DNA of 64,000 nucleotides from Ectocarpus siliculosus. Taxonomy: Eukaryota; Sar; Phaeophyceae; Ectocarpales; Ectocarpaceae. Both the position numbers and the translations under genes were made by a program. Position 1 is the stretch's first letter, and each line of letters starts with the position of its first letter. Where the stretch lies: positions 714,030-778,029 of the forward strand of contig FN649758.1 in assembly GCA_000310025.1 (NCBI GenBank), given 5' to 3'. Of the stretch, positions 22,967 through 35,697 are shown piece after piece. Under the pieces are notes generated by a model, which was not told where the DNA came from, did not search any database, and saw nothing but the letters and a program-made list of their open reading frames with translations.

Positions 22967-25263
22967 TTATGTACCCCTCCCCTCAAGCCACCGCGTAAAC
23001 TGCTTGTCGGTGTAGGTGGACACGACCCACTTGTGCGGGCCGAAGCGGGGCTCGATGTCCTTCTCGCGCATCTGCTGGGCTCTCGGCAGCATCCTCTTGT
23101 CCAAGCTCCGGCTGAGGATGGAAGGGCACGACATGATGGCAGACTTGATCTCCTCCTGCTCGCCGCTCAGGTCTACCATGAAAAACAATACCGTTGGCTC
23201 CAAGTTCTGCACCGGCGTCACCCATCGGCAGCGATCGCGAACGGGGGGGGACGCAGAAGAGTAAACGAAGATGGGGGTGGGGTAGGGTGTGAGCGGGTCC
23301 TCAAATTTCGCTTCCCTTCGGCTAATTCGACTAAGTGGAAGCGGGCACCAGCAGAGAAATATGAACAAAAACAAAAGCCGATGGTTTCAGACGCACGTAT
23401 CTCGTTCTCAACGTGCGACAAGGGGATACACACAACGTGACGGTGCCTCTGTTTTTCGTAAAAAAGCACGAGGCGTTCTCCAACTACGTATCTCGTCGGC
23501 ACCGATTTCTGAAGGCATCCGTTGCAGAGATATCGATGCGCCTGTCACACTGCCACGTGCTCGTTACTCTTGGTACAGCTACTGACACTCCGACTTCTCC
23601 CGATTTATCTTTCGGGAAGGCCCAAACCAGTAACTCGATCGCTGAGCGCCATCATTCTCTTCGTTTCGACGGCTTCGGAAATTATATTCTAATTGTAAAA
23701 ACACTTGTTGTGTGGCCGACAAGCAGGCACGTGTACTCCGGAGGATACATACCTGGGTAGTGCTGTACCCGAAAATGAGAGGGAATCGCTTGATGAGTAC
23801 CGCGACTTCTTCTTGAGAAGCTCCCAGCCGCTCCTGCCAACGGCAGTGGTATCAAAAGAACAAAAGAACAGAGTTCGAAGGTTGCTAAGATTCATAACAC
23901 GTACACTTTCGCACAGAATTTACGATAAACAACAACTTTTGATACACAACACGGGTCACCATTTACAGTACGATATCAATACCAAGACCAAACTCAGTGA
24001 ACACTAAAGAATGGACGGACCACCACTTGCCTCAATCCTCCCAGAGATACACCAAGGTTTCAGCGGATCAAGCGTCGACGTGACACACAGGAATAGCTTC
24101 CCTGCCATCCCACACGACCAAACTAGGCCCGACGACAATCAATCAACGCCACCGAACGCTGCGTGAACGGTGACATCTGCTCGTGGCACCTGTCCTCACG
24201 CTCGTGCCAACAACCGTATCGGGGCGACAAAAAAATCGACACCAACCCACCCACCCCCGAAAAAAAAAAACGGCCCCCCAAATTCCGTCACAATATTCCA
24301 ACCGATACATCGCCAGGGGCATACTTCCTGCAGTAACGAAGGCTATCTTTCGCGCTTACCTCTAGCCATTTGAACTTTGGCTCCAAGTTCTTTTCCACGC
24401 TGCGGCTCAACACCGCCGGGTACGTTGTCACCAGCTGTCCAGGGGAAAAATATCGTGTTCACGTGACAAGAGGAGAGATAGAGAGAGAGAGATAGAGAGA
24501 GAGAGAGAGGGAGAGAGAGAGAGAGAGAGAGAGAAGAGAGAGCGTGTAGCGTACCGTAGCTGGACAGAAGCAGCGACATTGAAAAGGAGGCAGCAAGCTC
24601 TCCGCGCTCAACGCAGCAAATCGACATGGGACCATTGAGTCCGACGCGGACTTGTCAATGGCGTCTCATCAACTTGCACGGCTCGCTCCCTACTCGACAG
24701 TACTGTAGCTGCTGCTGAAATGCGTGGCTCGTGTGCACAAACTGCGCTGTGGTGTTGCTGTTGGTGCTAATGCGCCTGTACACGTACCTTTCTCAATGCT
24801 GCCTGGCCCAAGCCCAGTCGCTCTCTGAGCCACTTTGTCTTCGGAGCAACGTGGGACGTCACGCGATACGCCATCAGCCGGGGGTGACGCAGTATCAACT
24901 GCCGATGCAGAGGGAACAGAACAACAGAGAAGCCAGGAGAATGAGACAGGGGAGAGGGAGAAGTGGAGAGCACAAGGACGAAGAGAGCATCACAATTTCC
25001 CTCGTCTTGTTGTCATCACTCATCACCATGCAGCATTTGTTTCGGTTGCTTGACTGGTCCGCAACGCGTGGGGTCGCCACAATTGGGGCCGAGCTGCCAC
25101 CCCGTGCTTCTTAGGAAGGGCTCGAAGCTAAAATGAGTGTCGAAAAAACTTGATTCTTTCTCCAGTTCTGTTCACAGTCAGATGCAAGCCACCTTTCTCA
25201 CACTCACTCAGCAGGGTCGTAAGCTTCGCATGAGCTGTGCCGAGCAGCCTTGTAACACTACTG

Positions 25264-25298
<35 letters not shown>

Positions 25299-27711
25299 GT
25301 GCCGGCAGCAGAACCGCACACACACTACCATACACAGAAGTACACTCACGCAACGCATGTCGAAGTGGTTCATGTCCAATTCGCGCGTCAGCCAGCCGAG
25401 AAGGGGCATGGGCGCTTTGTCCCCGAGAGTGTTGACCGTTGGATACCGCTTCGACATCTTGTTCAGCTCCTGCGTCGTGCACGGCGTTCGTCATCGTATC
25501 GAGGCTTGGGTACGGAACACGGCGACATGTGCTGTGGTCTACACTCAACGAAGAAGAGGCGGTATAGGAAGGCATGCGATCGGATTCAACACAGAACTAC
25601 ACGGATTGAACAAGGGGTCACGCATCGTGTGGTCGGATCAACACAGCAGCGTTTACGACTACATGCCTTGTATGATCAACCCGCGAGCACACGATGACGT
25701 ATGGTGCTCGGAATCTTGACCAACGGACGGCGATAAGGAAATGCTGGAGGCATTTTCGAGGTCGAAGCCGTTTCAAGCTAGAGCAATGCCTTCGTCAACC
25801 AGAATGGTGTGCCTACACACCCGTTCTTTTGCACTATTGGAAACATTTCATGTTTCTGATTTATGCGGAGCCGTCAGGCTGTCATGCTCCTTTCACCGAA
25901 GTAGCAACGAAACAGCCACATGACTGCTGTATGCGCCAGAAAGGCAACGGGAACATTTTCTATGCTACGACATAGCGTAGCCGCGCCTTCTCCCACACAC
26001 AGGGCTAAGCAAAGTCTCTCTCACATTTCCAGAAAAAAAAAAACGAACTTGAGGTTGAGAAACACACATGGTCGGTGGATACTGCAGCTCATCCTCTGGT
26101 ACATGTAGTCGACTCATGGTCCACACGCCACGGAGGCCACGAAACAAGGAACCGAGCCTAACCTAGCGTTTCCCGGATGTGTGGTAACTGCTTTACGTCA
26201 TGTACTTCAATATCTGGCCGGTGCATGGTACTTCTGTACATTGTTGCGCGTAATGACCATGGTTTCGTGTCAAAACTCTTGGCCAACAATCCCAACTTTT
26301 GTCCCGCATGATTTTTCGCCTCCGGTCAGCAGGAGCAGTCAGCTTGAGGGCGGGTATTTAGCAACACGTTGTCGTCGCAAAGGGCAGTTTCGTGTGCGTT
26401 TGACCTGTCCTTGTTCGGTGCCGGTCTACACCTCCCGATACACATTTGCTGCAACACCTGTATGTGAGTTGTTCAAGAACATGAGAACAGAAGACATGAA
26501 AAGTAGAAGCTTGCTGTACAGCAATGGTCCCGATATAGTGGCGTGTAGGGGCAAGGGCAGAATATGCCACTATTCAGGGCAGTGCCACTACAGCAGTACG
26601 TGTATTCGATGTATGGGGTTCATGCACATTTTGAGAATGTGACAACAGGTTTTGATGCCACTATAGCGGGCATTTCACTATTCACGGTACCACTATATCG
26701 GGACTACTACTGTATGAATAGACCACCACCAAGGTGTGGTTTCTCTCTCACCTCGAAACTGAAGTTGTAGTCGCCCAGGCAGGACACAGGGTCAGAAGCG
26801 CTCCCGTCGACGGCATCAGCAGCCGCCACCCCGGGCACAAAGACAGCGGCAGCAGCAGCAGCAGTAGCAGTGGTCTCTGCCGGAGCCGCAGGAACAACTG
26901 CTGCAGGACCCGCCGTGCTTGGCTCAGCGACAAAGGTTGCCGCGGGGGCTTCGCTGCTGCTGCTACGCGTAGCATCATGCCCGAGGTGCTGGGTGGTGGC
27001 TGCTGTCTGGGGGAAGGCAACCGGCGTATCGCCTACATCGAGTTCCATCTCTTCTGCTGCACTGGCTCCGCTGGTGGCGGTACCGCTGCTGCCACCACCA
27101 GCCGCAAGAAAATCATCGCCCACTTCCCCCTTACCTCCGACCACACCAGCGGCGGCGGCAGCGGCGGCGGCGGCCCCTTGCATGATGAACCTCGAGGGCC
27201 TGGCCTCGGAATGATCATGATCTTGATTGCGCCGCATGCATGTCCTGCTGCTGTCGGCTCCTGCAGCGGCTCTCTCCTGGTCATTGCCATCGTTCGACGA
27301 GCTCCAGCCCCCGGTGGGCTGCGAACGCTTGCATCCGGCCAACGTCGGCGAGGGCAGGACACCATCGTGCGGGCCGAGATGCTCGGACGCCGCGGAAAGT
27401 TCGCTGAGAGGGGTGGTTGCGCCATGTAGGTCGAGGAAAGCGGCGCTGCCGCTGCTGCCGCTGCCGCTGCCGCTACCATTTCTGGTGTCCGATGTTTGAG
27501 AAGTTGGGAAGGCCTCGAATACCGTCGATCCAACAAACGGCGGGTTGGTTCCGGACAGCGCCAGCGCCGCGCCATGCATGTGGAAAGCAGAAGGGAGGTC
27601 AACAACAGCAGCAGCGGTCGCAGCAGCGGCTGATGCTGCAGCATCAGCAGCAGGAGTAGGAGACGGAGCTTCAACACGAGGCGGCACGCCTTCGTCGATC
27701 AAGGGCTGCAT
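22967..27711 (-). CDS. mTERF-family organelle transcription factor-like protein
   Basis: Five exons on the minus strand (27711-26752, 25469-25350, 24898-24788, 24434-24360, 23206-22967) all join in phase 0 with GT-AG introns and give 501 residues. The last 180 residues carry successive helical mTERF motifs: PRLMAYRV, YPAVLSRSVEKNLEPKFKWL and PSILSRSLDKRMLPRAQQM. In this family the repeats stack into a nucleic-acid-binding solenoid acting in mitochondria or plastids, in transcription, RNA processing or translation. Exon 1 is 320 residues of Ala/Ser/Gly-rich low complexity with poly-Ala runs and no obvious domain. It begins MQPLIDEG, which is not a typical transit peptide, so the compartment is unclear. 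The family rests on the exon 2-5 motifs; whether exon 1 truly belongs rests on its donor (TTCGAG|GTGAGA) and phase. Confidence 0.8.
24471..24541. repeat. GA microsatellite in an mTERF-gene intron
   Basis: A nearly pure GA tract of about 70 bases lies between exons 3 and 4 of the mTERF-family gene. It explains the Ser/Leu-rich shadow frame on the minus strand. Confidence 0.9.
25258..25299. repeat. CTA trinucleotide microsatellite
   Basis: About 14 CTA units (one CTG interruption) lie just downstream, in gene orientation, of mTERF exon 2, inside its intron. Confidence 0.9.
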
Positions 27712-28113
27712 GATAGAACGGTCGATCGATCTGCCTTGGTTGACCCGCCCTTCGCAACGCTAGAGCGGCCACGAAGCTTTGCAGCTTCCTACCCAAGAAA
27801 GATAGCGCGCCCTTCGCCGAACGAGGGGTGCGTGAGGACGAGACAGGAGAGAGAAAGAGACGACAAACGTGTCATAGTAACTGCCTCACTACCGCAGTCG
27901 GAGCAACCGCATGATAGGGGCCCGTCAGATGAGACATGGGCCCTCCTTATCCTCAACTGGAAAGTATTTTCAGGCCGCCCAAGCTCGGCAACACCCACAG
28001 CAGACAGACAGAACAAGGTTGAAGGGCAACGCAACGATCTGCCTGGGGAGTGCATAGAAAGGACGTACAACTGCCGCGTGCACACGCCCACAAGAGCCTC
28101 GACACGTGTGCCA
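27712..28113. promoter_or_regulatory. Head-to-head spacer, possible shared promoter
   Basis: This stretch of 402 bases lies between the divergent start codons of the mTERF-family gene (27711, minus) and the thioesterase gene (28114, plus). The plus-strand frame is open across it but contains no ATG before 28114. No individual element can be named. Confidence 0.35.
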
Positions 28114-31100
28114 ATGAAGGCTGCGCGACGGGCATGGACAACGAGGAATGCCAATGTGGCTGGAATGCTCCGAAGGAGGGCTAATCGGGTTAACAGTCTC
28201 GCCGGCTTCATGAACAACAACAACAGCAGTCCTGGCACATCATGGGCAGCAGGCACAGTAGATGCCAGCAGCGCGGTACGCTGCTATGGGAGGATTCCAA
28301 ACGTTTCTTCGTCGACCCATATTGTGCCATCCAAGGAGGAGGAGGTGCTACCGGGAGCGTTCAAGTAAGGAGGGAATCAATGATTGGGTGTGTCTGCCAT
28401 GATCTATGATCTGGTCGGCGTCCATTACCCCTCGGATTTCACTGCTGCTGTACAGAGTAGTAGTCTATGTATGTAAGACAATCAAGATACCTCAACCATA
28501 CTGTACCAAAAAACATATTCAAACCCACAACGCAAGTACGACTGCCTTGCGCTTGCGAGATTGACGTGCGTTCCCAAGATACGGAGGCACAGTTCATCCA
28601 CATTGACACACCTTTCTTGCCGCAACAGCTGATCGAATCTAGAGTGCACCTGCGGTATCCAGATACCGACGAACTTGGCAGTTGAGGATTGAGGATAATC
28701 GATAAAATTAGACCATCCGGCTAGTCAGCGCTGACTAGCCGGATGGTCTAATTCTACCGATTAGAGGATACTCCTATACCTTGAAAAACTCAGGATGTAA
28801 GAACTGGAGTACTTTCGGAGCGCGGCTAAGAACCCCTACACTACATCAGCAACACCTATATAGAGGGAACAAAGAACGTCAGCCCCGGCCTAAACTAGAG
28901 GCGCAATGTTGTACTTCTAGTCTGCAGTCTACCGCAGCGAAAGGTAGATCTACATCTGTAGATGATGAGGATACACTTTGAGTAGATCAACATGCACACA
29001 GCAACGTTAGACTATTGCACAGACCATACAACCTTCCCAACTTCTATTTACCAAGTGTTGCTCTCTCTCCGTCGGTGACAAACTAATCCAGTACAGCTAT
29101 ACGATAACCCAGTACTGTACGATGCACCACAAAGATACATGTGCATATGAGCCACTTCGCAACACAGCAAGCATTCCTACCTAAAAGCAAGGCTACATAC
29201 CAAGCGCTCATTTAAAGAGCCGCGGAGCGCGAAACGCGACCGTTCTTTTTCCTCCGCCCCAGGAGGGAAAAATACGCTCTATCGACCAGGGGGCCCAAGT
29301 TTCTACAAGCGACCGCCTAAGTTTCCCCTGATTGACGATCTGCTGGCTTATGACGAAGAAGAAATTAGGGCGCTCTTCGCCACATCGGTTTGGGCGTGCT
29401 CCGACAGCAGATGGCCGTGCTTCACCGATATTTGTACCCCAAAACCATGGAAGATCTCCCACAAACACACACGCAGTCACGCAGTTAGAACAGAGGAAGC
29501 AATCAGCAAAAACACGCAACACCGCTGGGAGGGGCAAGACAGACAGCACTGGCGAGGGAAGGGAGCCATAAGCACAGCTCGCGGCGGATGCCATATTCAT
29601 TGCTGCTGCTTCGGTGTATCGGGAGGGGTCACCTGGAAACAAGTCAGTGACCCGGGAAAAGAAGACCTTTTTTGGCGGCGGGTGTTTTTTCTCGGATGAA
29701 TGCATTTTGCCGACTCCCGCCACCTCAGCTCCCGTGGGTCCTATGGCCCCGTGACCTCTGTTAGCCGCCACACAAGACGTGGCATACACACATCTCGCGG
29801 GGAACAGCTTCAGAATTGCTGCTGTGTCACTCTGTGCAGAGACACCGCCGAAATCCCAAATCGGCGGGGGAACGTATGTATGACGTCTACCGAAGGTGAC
29901 GCAAGATACCACTCCCCCTGTACCGATTTTTTAAAGTCGAGTACTCCTCGCCGAAGAGGGTGCGTACACCCAGCAAGACGTTGTCGGAAAGCTCTCCACG
30001 AGACGGTTCCCCACATGAAAATTATCGGCGCCCCCACTCTTTGTGGTGTGGGGCAACCGAGCTTTGAAATTGGTCCAGGGGGTGCGGTACTGCCGTATCC
30101 ACACGCCAACGGCCGTTCGTTCCAGGAGCCATGTTTTTTGTTGATGATCGACTGCCACCCGCCAACGCACAATATCATCGCAGATAGGCTATTACAAGGT
30201 TTTGAGTCGGCCACCCCGCGACTCATTGCTCCGCCCTCTCTAGTACTGTAATCGTAGAGGCAGACACGCCGGGCAGTGTTCATCGCAGTACAAGGCACAT
30301 AATACATAATACGGTGCCGTTTTTGCGACCAAACCAACCTACTCCACAAGCTGGCGGTGCGAAAAGGATCTAACACATCAAACTAATCACACAGCAAATA
30401 AAATCAGCAACACTATTTCAACATGTCATTTTAACGCAATTTTTTCGTGTGGTTTGCGCTATATCCAGATCTCCGATAACGCAGGCACTGTGGGAGATTC
30501 GGCGTGCGGAGATGGAGTTCCAGGTGAATGTAAATGCGGCGATTTCCGTTGCACTCATGTGGAGCACGCCTTGGTCTTCCTACCGGCACTTCGCCAACGA
30601 GCACATCGCCCCGAACCTGTACCGGCCCCTCATCGACAGTTATGCGCAATTTCGTTCTTCAAACGGTCGTTTCACGACGGTTTTCAGCGGTAGCAGCAGC
30701 GGCGGCAGTAGCCACAAACAACTCTTGCACGCGTGTTGCCAGCACACCCGATCCTTGTTGAACCCCGTCCACACACCACCGCCAGGAGAAACGAAGAGAG
30801 GCTGGGGGAAGGCCTCCCCGGGAAAACCTTCGCCCGGTGCCACCGTCGCTCAGCCGCAGCGCCATCCACTACCCCTTCTCCACCGACTCGTTCCTCCGCG
30901 AAGACTATCGCAACCCAGGGGGCCTCGTGCGGGTAAGGTGGAATGGAGTCGAGGGATTCAGGGGGCACGCAAGCAGAAGTCGCAGACAGGTTGATGTGGG
31001 GGGGGGGGGGGCACAGGAGGGACCGTCTTTTCGCGAGAAATTAAGTTTGTGAGGAAATTGAACAGGGAGGGGCTACACAGACCGTATTTCCTAACCCTTA

Positions 31101-34100
31101 CCCTGACCGTATCCAACCAACTCCCCCGATTGCATGCTTCATCCAACATGTTAACTTCACTTAATAGAACAACCCTGCGAAGACTACTGCACAGGAGGGC
31201 ACGGCTGGGGGACGGAGGGTACCTACCGTTGAAACATTGCCAGGAAGTTTGTTGGTACATGTAGAATGAGCGTCAAGCTTATGGTCGAGCCATGGGGAGG
31301 TTTGCCCGAATGACAAGCGGTTCATCTGCCACCGGGCTTTACGTTACGGGGCCGTTTTGGCGGCCTTGAAGGAGTCACAACGTGCCACCTCCGTTGCCGT
31401 TGTTCGTTGTCTACCCTTGATCCGACAACGTCTCACCGCGGTTGAAAGATTGGGAGGATCCTTGAGGACTTGGACGCGTTGGCCGGGAACATCGCTTTCA
31501 AGCACTGCTCCGAAGACCCGTCCTTTCCCCTGCTGGTCACCGCCTCCGTAGACAGGTACATTCTGAACTCCTGTCATGGCCAATCCTGACGGGCTCAAAG
31601 GTTTGATGAAAAGGGCAAAGATGGCTAACAATTTCACTAGGAATATCTATGACGGTTCACAGCAACATGGTTGTCGTTCGAGACCCCGCCGGTCCAAGCT
31701 TTCATCTGTATGAGCCCACGCCCCGTCATTTCCAGGTTCTTGTTGTACTCGGAGGAATCAATGTCGCATATCCAACGAAGGAATCTCCTACCTCCAAGTG
31801 GAGTGTTCAAATATGTATGTTCTCCTCGCCCGCTGGACAATCACCAGGTTCCAGTCGTAGGCGTGCCACGCTGGACTAGCGACTTTTCTGTTTAATCATA
31901 CTCGCGGAATGGTTGGAAGCGGCGAGAGCGTCTCCTCTTGACGCACACCCGGCTCCGTTGTCGGTCCCAAATGCTGTACTGGTACAGGATAGTCTTGCGT
32001 AGGCACCCGGAGCTTGACTGCGACATCACCTTGATGGGCAGAGTCGTGTGGACGGGGAGGTCGAGCATGGTCATCAACATGAGGCAAGCCTGTGTTTCAC
32101 GCCTTAGGGTCAGGCAACGACGTGTTCCTGAACGTTTCACGAACGATGGTTTGAGTCGAATTCATGACTATCAAGTTTCGGACATGTGATATCATGTTGG
32201 CGTCCGGCAGAATGTAGGCGGCAGCAATCGCCCCCCTCCTGTTTTTTTTTTGCTTATTGCTGTGGCCTCCTTGTCGCCGACGGGCACTCCTTGGGGCCTA
32301 ATCGACAACACGGCGACTAACCCCGTTCGGCTTGACCGGGATCATCCTGACGTTGGTAGCCAGGTGCTCGACGTCAGCTCCCGGGGTGTGCTACGTAGGG
32401 GACGACCCATGGGCGGATGGCGATGACGACAGCTGTTGGCTAGACGCCAACTTCACCTTCGTCGCCCGAGACAGGTATGTTGTGCTTGCTGCTTCGTCAT
32501 CGACGGTGTTGTTGGTGCCCTTCTGTTGATGCCGTACATGTGCGGCGTAGTTGTTGGGGCACTTTTGTTCTTGCGGAAAAGGTGCCAGAACAATCCGGGT
32601 GCTTCGAGGACCAGCTCTTACGCCTGGGCGTTGTCTGAAGCAGATTGGGGTGGGGAAGGGAGGCGGTTCGATCGCTGGAAAGTTGAGAGAGAGAGGGGGA
32701 GGGAGGGAGGGAGGGAGGGAGGGAGAGAGAGAGAGAGAGAGGTTATAATAGTACTCCCCACACTAGAAATAACACGAAATCAGGGTTTTTCGGGACTTTC
32801 TCAAACATGTCTGGTGGACGAATTCATGATCATCATCTCCGATTTCGCCCTGCTGCTTGCTTCGAATACTTCACGCGTACGTCGGAAGAGAAACCGGTCG
32901 AAGCCGCGCCGTGAGCCCGCTCGACCTCGGAACCGACCCTCTCCAAGACGAACCAGGGGATGGTAGCGACGGATCCCCTGGGGAGCGAGACCCAGAACAC
33001 GGTTGGAGAGCCCTCTGGAGAGTAGTGCATAGCCACAAGAGCAGGCAGGCACTGGAGAGGAACGCTGCAAAGAAGGCGAGCAGATGCTCTGCGCTTGTTG
33101 GTCTGGTCCTGCACTGCTTCAAGCAATTTCGAGGCGCCTGCGTTTCCGAGCACGGAGCCTGTTGCGAAGGAAAGATTCACCACAAGGAGGGCTGCACGTC
33201 CCTTTCATTTGCTTCTCTTAATTTTTTTCTATGGACTCGGTTGCACTGCCAGGGTTTGAAGTAGATCATTTAGTGTGAAGTAGTTCTCGGCTTTCTCTTT
33301 CCCTCTTTCGGTCCACGATGTCACGCTGGGGTCTCTTTGCGACACCCTGAGCCATCTCTTCAGCCGCGGGAACAACTAACTTTGGGGATGTGTCGCGCGC
33401 GCGCGAATATGCACCAACACGACCGAATCAAGACAACCTCACCGCCGCCATCAGCTACACACCGGGATAGGGGGGTATTGTGTGATCTTGAAGGAACTGT
33501 TGGTTGTGTATGATTTAGATTTTTTATTTTTTTTATTTGGGGACGACATGTGACAGGGTGCTGCGGCGGAGGGCTTTCTGGAGGTGGAGGCGGCAAGGCT
33601 CAAAAGGGAGCAAGAAGCGTCAACTCTTGTCGCTGCCGGTTTTCCTCTACTGCATCTCCCGGCCCTTGCGAATCCTCACGCGGTACTTATGAGCCAGACG
33701 GTGAGATACGTGCTTTTGCGATGCGGCGAAACGGGCAAGCTCTACGGCCGATGTAGCTGGTTGATGAGCCTGTGCTATGTAGCTTCTACACGAGTGCGGT
33801 CATTGTCTGTGAGATGTCACACGGTGTGGGCGTTCCGTACGTGTGTTTCTGAAGATTCCGACCCTAAACTCTGTGAATGTACTTTAGGAATGCCCCGCGG
33901 ATTAATTAGCACCACCCTGTCTGTCACCCGGTGGTTTCGTCACTGTTCTCCCCGCAGATGAACGTTCAAGCAAACACTTTGATGGGCGGCAACGTTAAGC
34001 GCCCTCCCCCGCGACCTATCGTTCTCAGAGGTGTGAATCCCGCCCTCGACCTTCCGCCCGTCGTGATTGCCTTTGCCGTTGTACAGCTGACATCTTCGAC

Positions 34101-35697
34101 TCTCATCTGCATGCCCCAGCACCGCAACACCGCGAACCGGATTTTCGGCGGTTTCCTCATGCACAGGGCCTACGAGGTGGCCTTCTGCGCTGCCTTCACG
34201 TTCGGGGGATCAAGGCCAAGGTTCAGCGAGATCGACGAGGTGTTCAGAACAACGAAGGGCCCTAGCAGCCAGCCAGCGTTTGTTTTTGTGTGGCCTCTGC
34301 TGGTCTTACTGGCTCATCTCCATTCGCTTGTCGGTCCTCGCTTTCGTGTCATGTTTGGGTCCGCGCGTCGTGTTTTCCGAAGGATTAAATGTGTTCCACT
34401 GATACTGAAGGCGCCCCCTGCCTGCCGATCTCTCTCCCCCACCGACAGGTGGTTTTCTTGCAGCCCGTCGATGTCGGTGATCTCGTCAAAATGGACGCCT
34501 GTATCCTCTACACGAAAGAGGGGTAAGCGGCAGCCGTGGTGCCACTCCCTAATGTAACACCCCATCATCCAAACCCAACGGCTTCCTGTGCAGTTGCTGC
34601 GTGCGGGTACCCGTTTCACTCGCTGTTTTCCGTGTTCGATACACGTTGAGGTTTGCTTGCTCAGCAGCCATTCCCTCTGGGAGCTGGCAAATACCAACTA
34701 TCGCGTGAAGAGCAGTGTTCAGAGTCCACAGCAGAGATCGAACCCCTTCTTGCCGTTGTAGTATTGTTTCACGCGTGCTCGTGAGTAAATCGTCTCGAGT
34801 TTTGGATTGGGCCGAAACACTAGGCTTCTCTGTGTGAGGCACCCAGATCTAAAGATTCAGCAAACTTAGCTTTAACCCTATGTGCTGTCTCGGTCCTGTT
34901 GGCCGTACTACTATCACGCCGTCCGGCAGGAAGGAAGCAGGCTCTTCCCCCCAGGCTTGCGTCGAAGTTCTCGCATCGGTGGTGAGGCCGGAGACCGTCG
35001 ACTCCAAGGTACAACATTTTCACCAAACAGAGCTTCCACGACTTGTATGTTGCATCTGAACACTTGGTTAATTTTGCGCTGGAGGGGCAGGCGGGTCGGG
35101 CCAGTCTATCTTGCGGTCTAAGCTGTCCACGGCTTCTCCTCTAAAATAGCACTGTTTCCGGGTTGAAATCTCTTGACTTTGTTGTCGACTTGGGGCGACG
35201 CCGTGATCGATTGAAGTTCGGGGAAGGCGTAACGTTACCCCCACCTTTGCTCGTGACCTGTCGTCGCAAAACGCGGTATATCCTGCTCCGTGTGCGTTCG
35301 ATACGCTTACCCTCCACAATGCCTTGTCAACCTTGAAGTTTTCGACAATAGGCCGTTGCCTCGTTCAGCGCACTCGAGAGTTCGTGACACCCACTGAAAC
35401 CATTTCTGTGCCCGGAAACCCATCTCGAACCAATGGGTATTCTCAAGAGCTGTCCTGGTCGCCGGTAAATCGCAGGTGTCGAACCGTTTCAATCTTACGT
35501 TCTCCTTCCCGGAGCTGGCATCGGGGGTAGAGGAGGGCAACCGGCCGTGTGCTGACGGCTTCAGCCAAAGCCCGGCGGCGTTGTTGCGCACGGTGCTCCC
35601 CGCGAACGCCACGGAGGCGTCCCGCATTGTGGCGGCCAAGCACCGGGATCGCCTCCAAGATGCTGCCGATGACAGGGAGGGTTTACCTCGAGGTTAA
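28114..35697 (+). CDS. ACOT9: ACOT9-type acyl-CoA thioesterase, two HotDog domains
   Basis: The protein hydrolyses acyl-CoA to free acid and CoA; the animal family members are mitochondrial. Twelve exons are supported: 28114-28364, 30469-30639, 30854-30932, 31449-31555, 31988-32083, 32364-32474, 32889-33096, 33557-33700, 34087-34239, 34449-34522, 34930-35008, 35476-35697. They give 564 residues. The Arg-rich N-terminus (MKAARRAW, MLRRRANR) fits a mitochondrial presequence. HotDog 1 spans about residues 145-275 (FLREDYRNP, EDLDALAGNIAFKHC, VTASVDR, GRVVWTGRSSM, ANFTFVARD). HotDog 2 spans about 390-520 (ICMPQHRN, IFGGFLMHRAYE, LQPVDVGDLV, FNLTFSF). Intron 5 uses a GC donor (ATGAG|GCAAGC). The junction of exons 2 and 3 keeps the frame only with a TT...AG intron (GACAG|TTATGC), so a base error or a non-canonical site is likely there. 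The exon 7 donor is weak and its end is approximate. Confidence 0.88.
28706..28753. repeat. Perfect 48-bp palindrome
   Basis: Two 24-base arms (AATTAGACCATCC...GTCAGC and its exact reverse complement) meet with no loop in thioesterase intron 1. No gene overlaps it. Confidence 0.95.
29926..30070. mobile_element. MITE-like element, copy 3 (thioesterase intron 1)
   Basis: This segment of about 145 bp ends in CGAGCTTTGAAAT, close to the right end of the copy at 14286. It contains CACGAGACGGTTCC followed by a TATCGGCGCCCCC stretch similar to that copy's interior. The left end (ATTTTTTAAAGTCGAG) is a more diverged inverted match. Confidence 0.45.
32697..32740. repeat. GGGA/GA microsatellite in thioesterase intron 6
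   Basis: A purine tract of GAGG units followed by GA units lies between exons 6 and 7. Confidence 0.85.

Noticed and set aside
29208-29912. 234-residue minus-strand frame in thioesterase intron 1
   Set aside because: It begins at a non-ATG codon, has no recognisable domain and lies inside another gene's intron; probably chance.
32551-32748. Gly/Arg/Glu-rich plus-strand frame
   Set aside because: It is a translation of the GGGA/GA tract in thioesterase intron 6.
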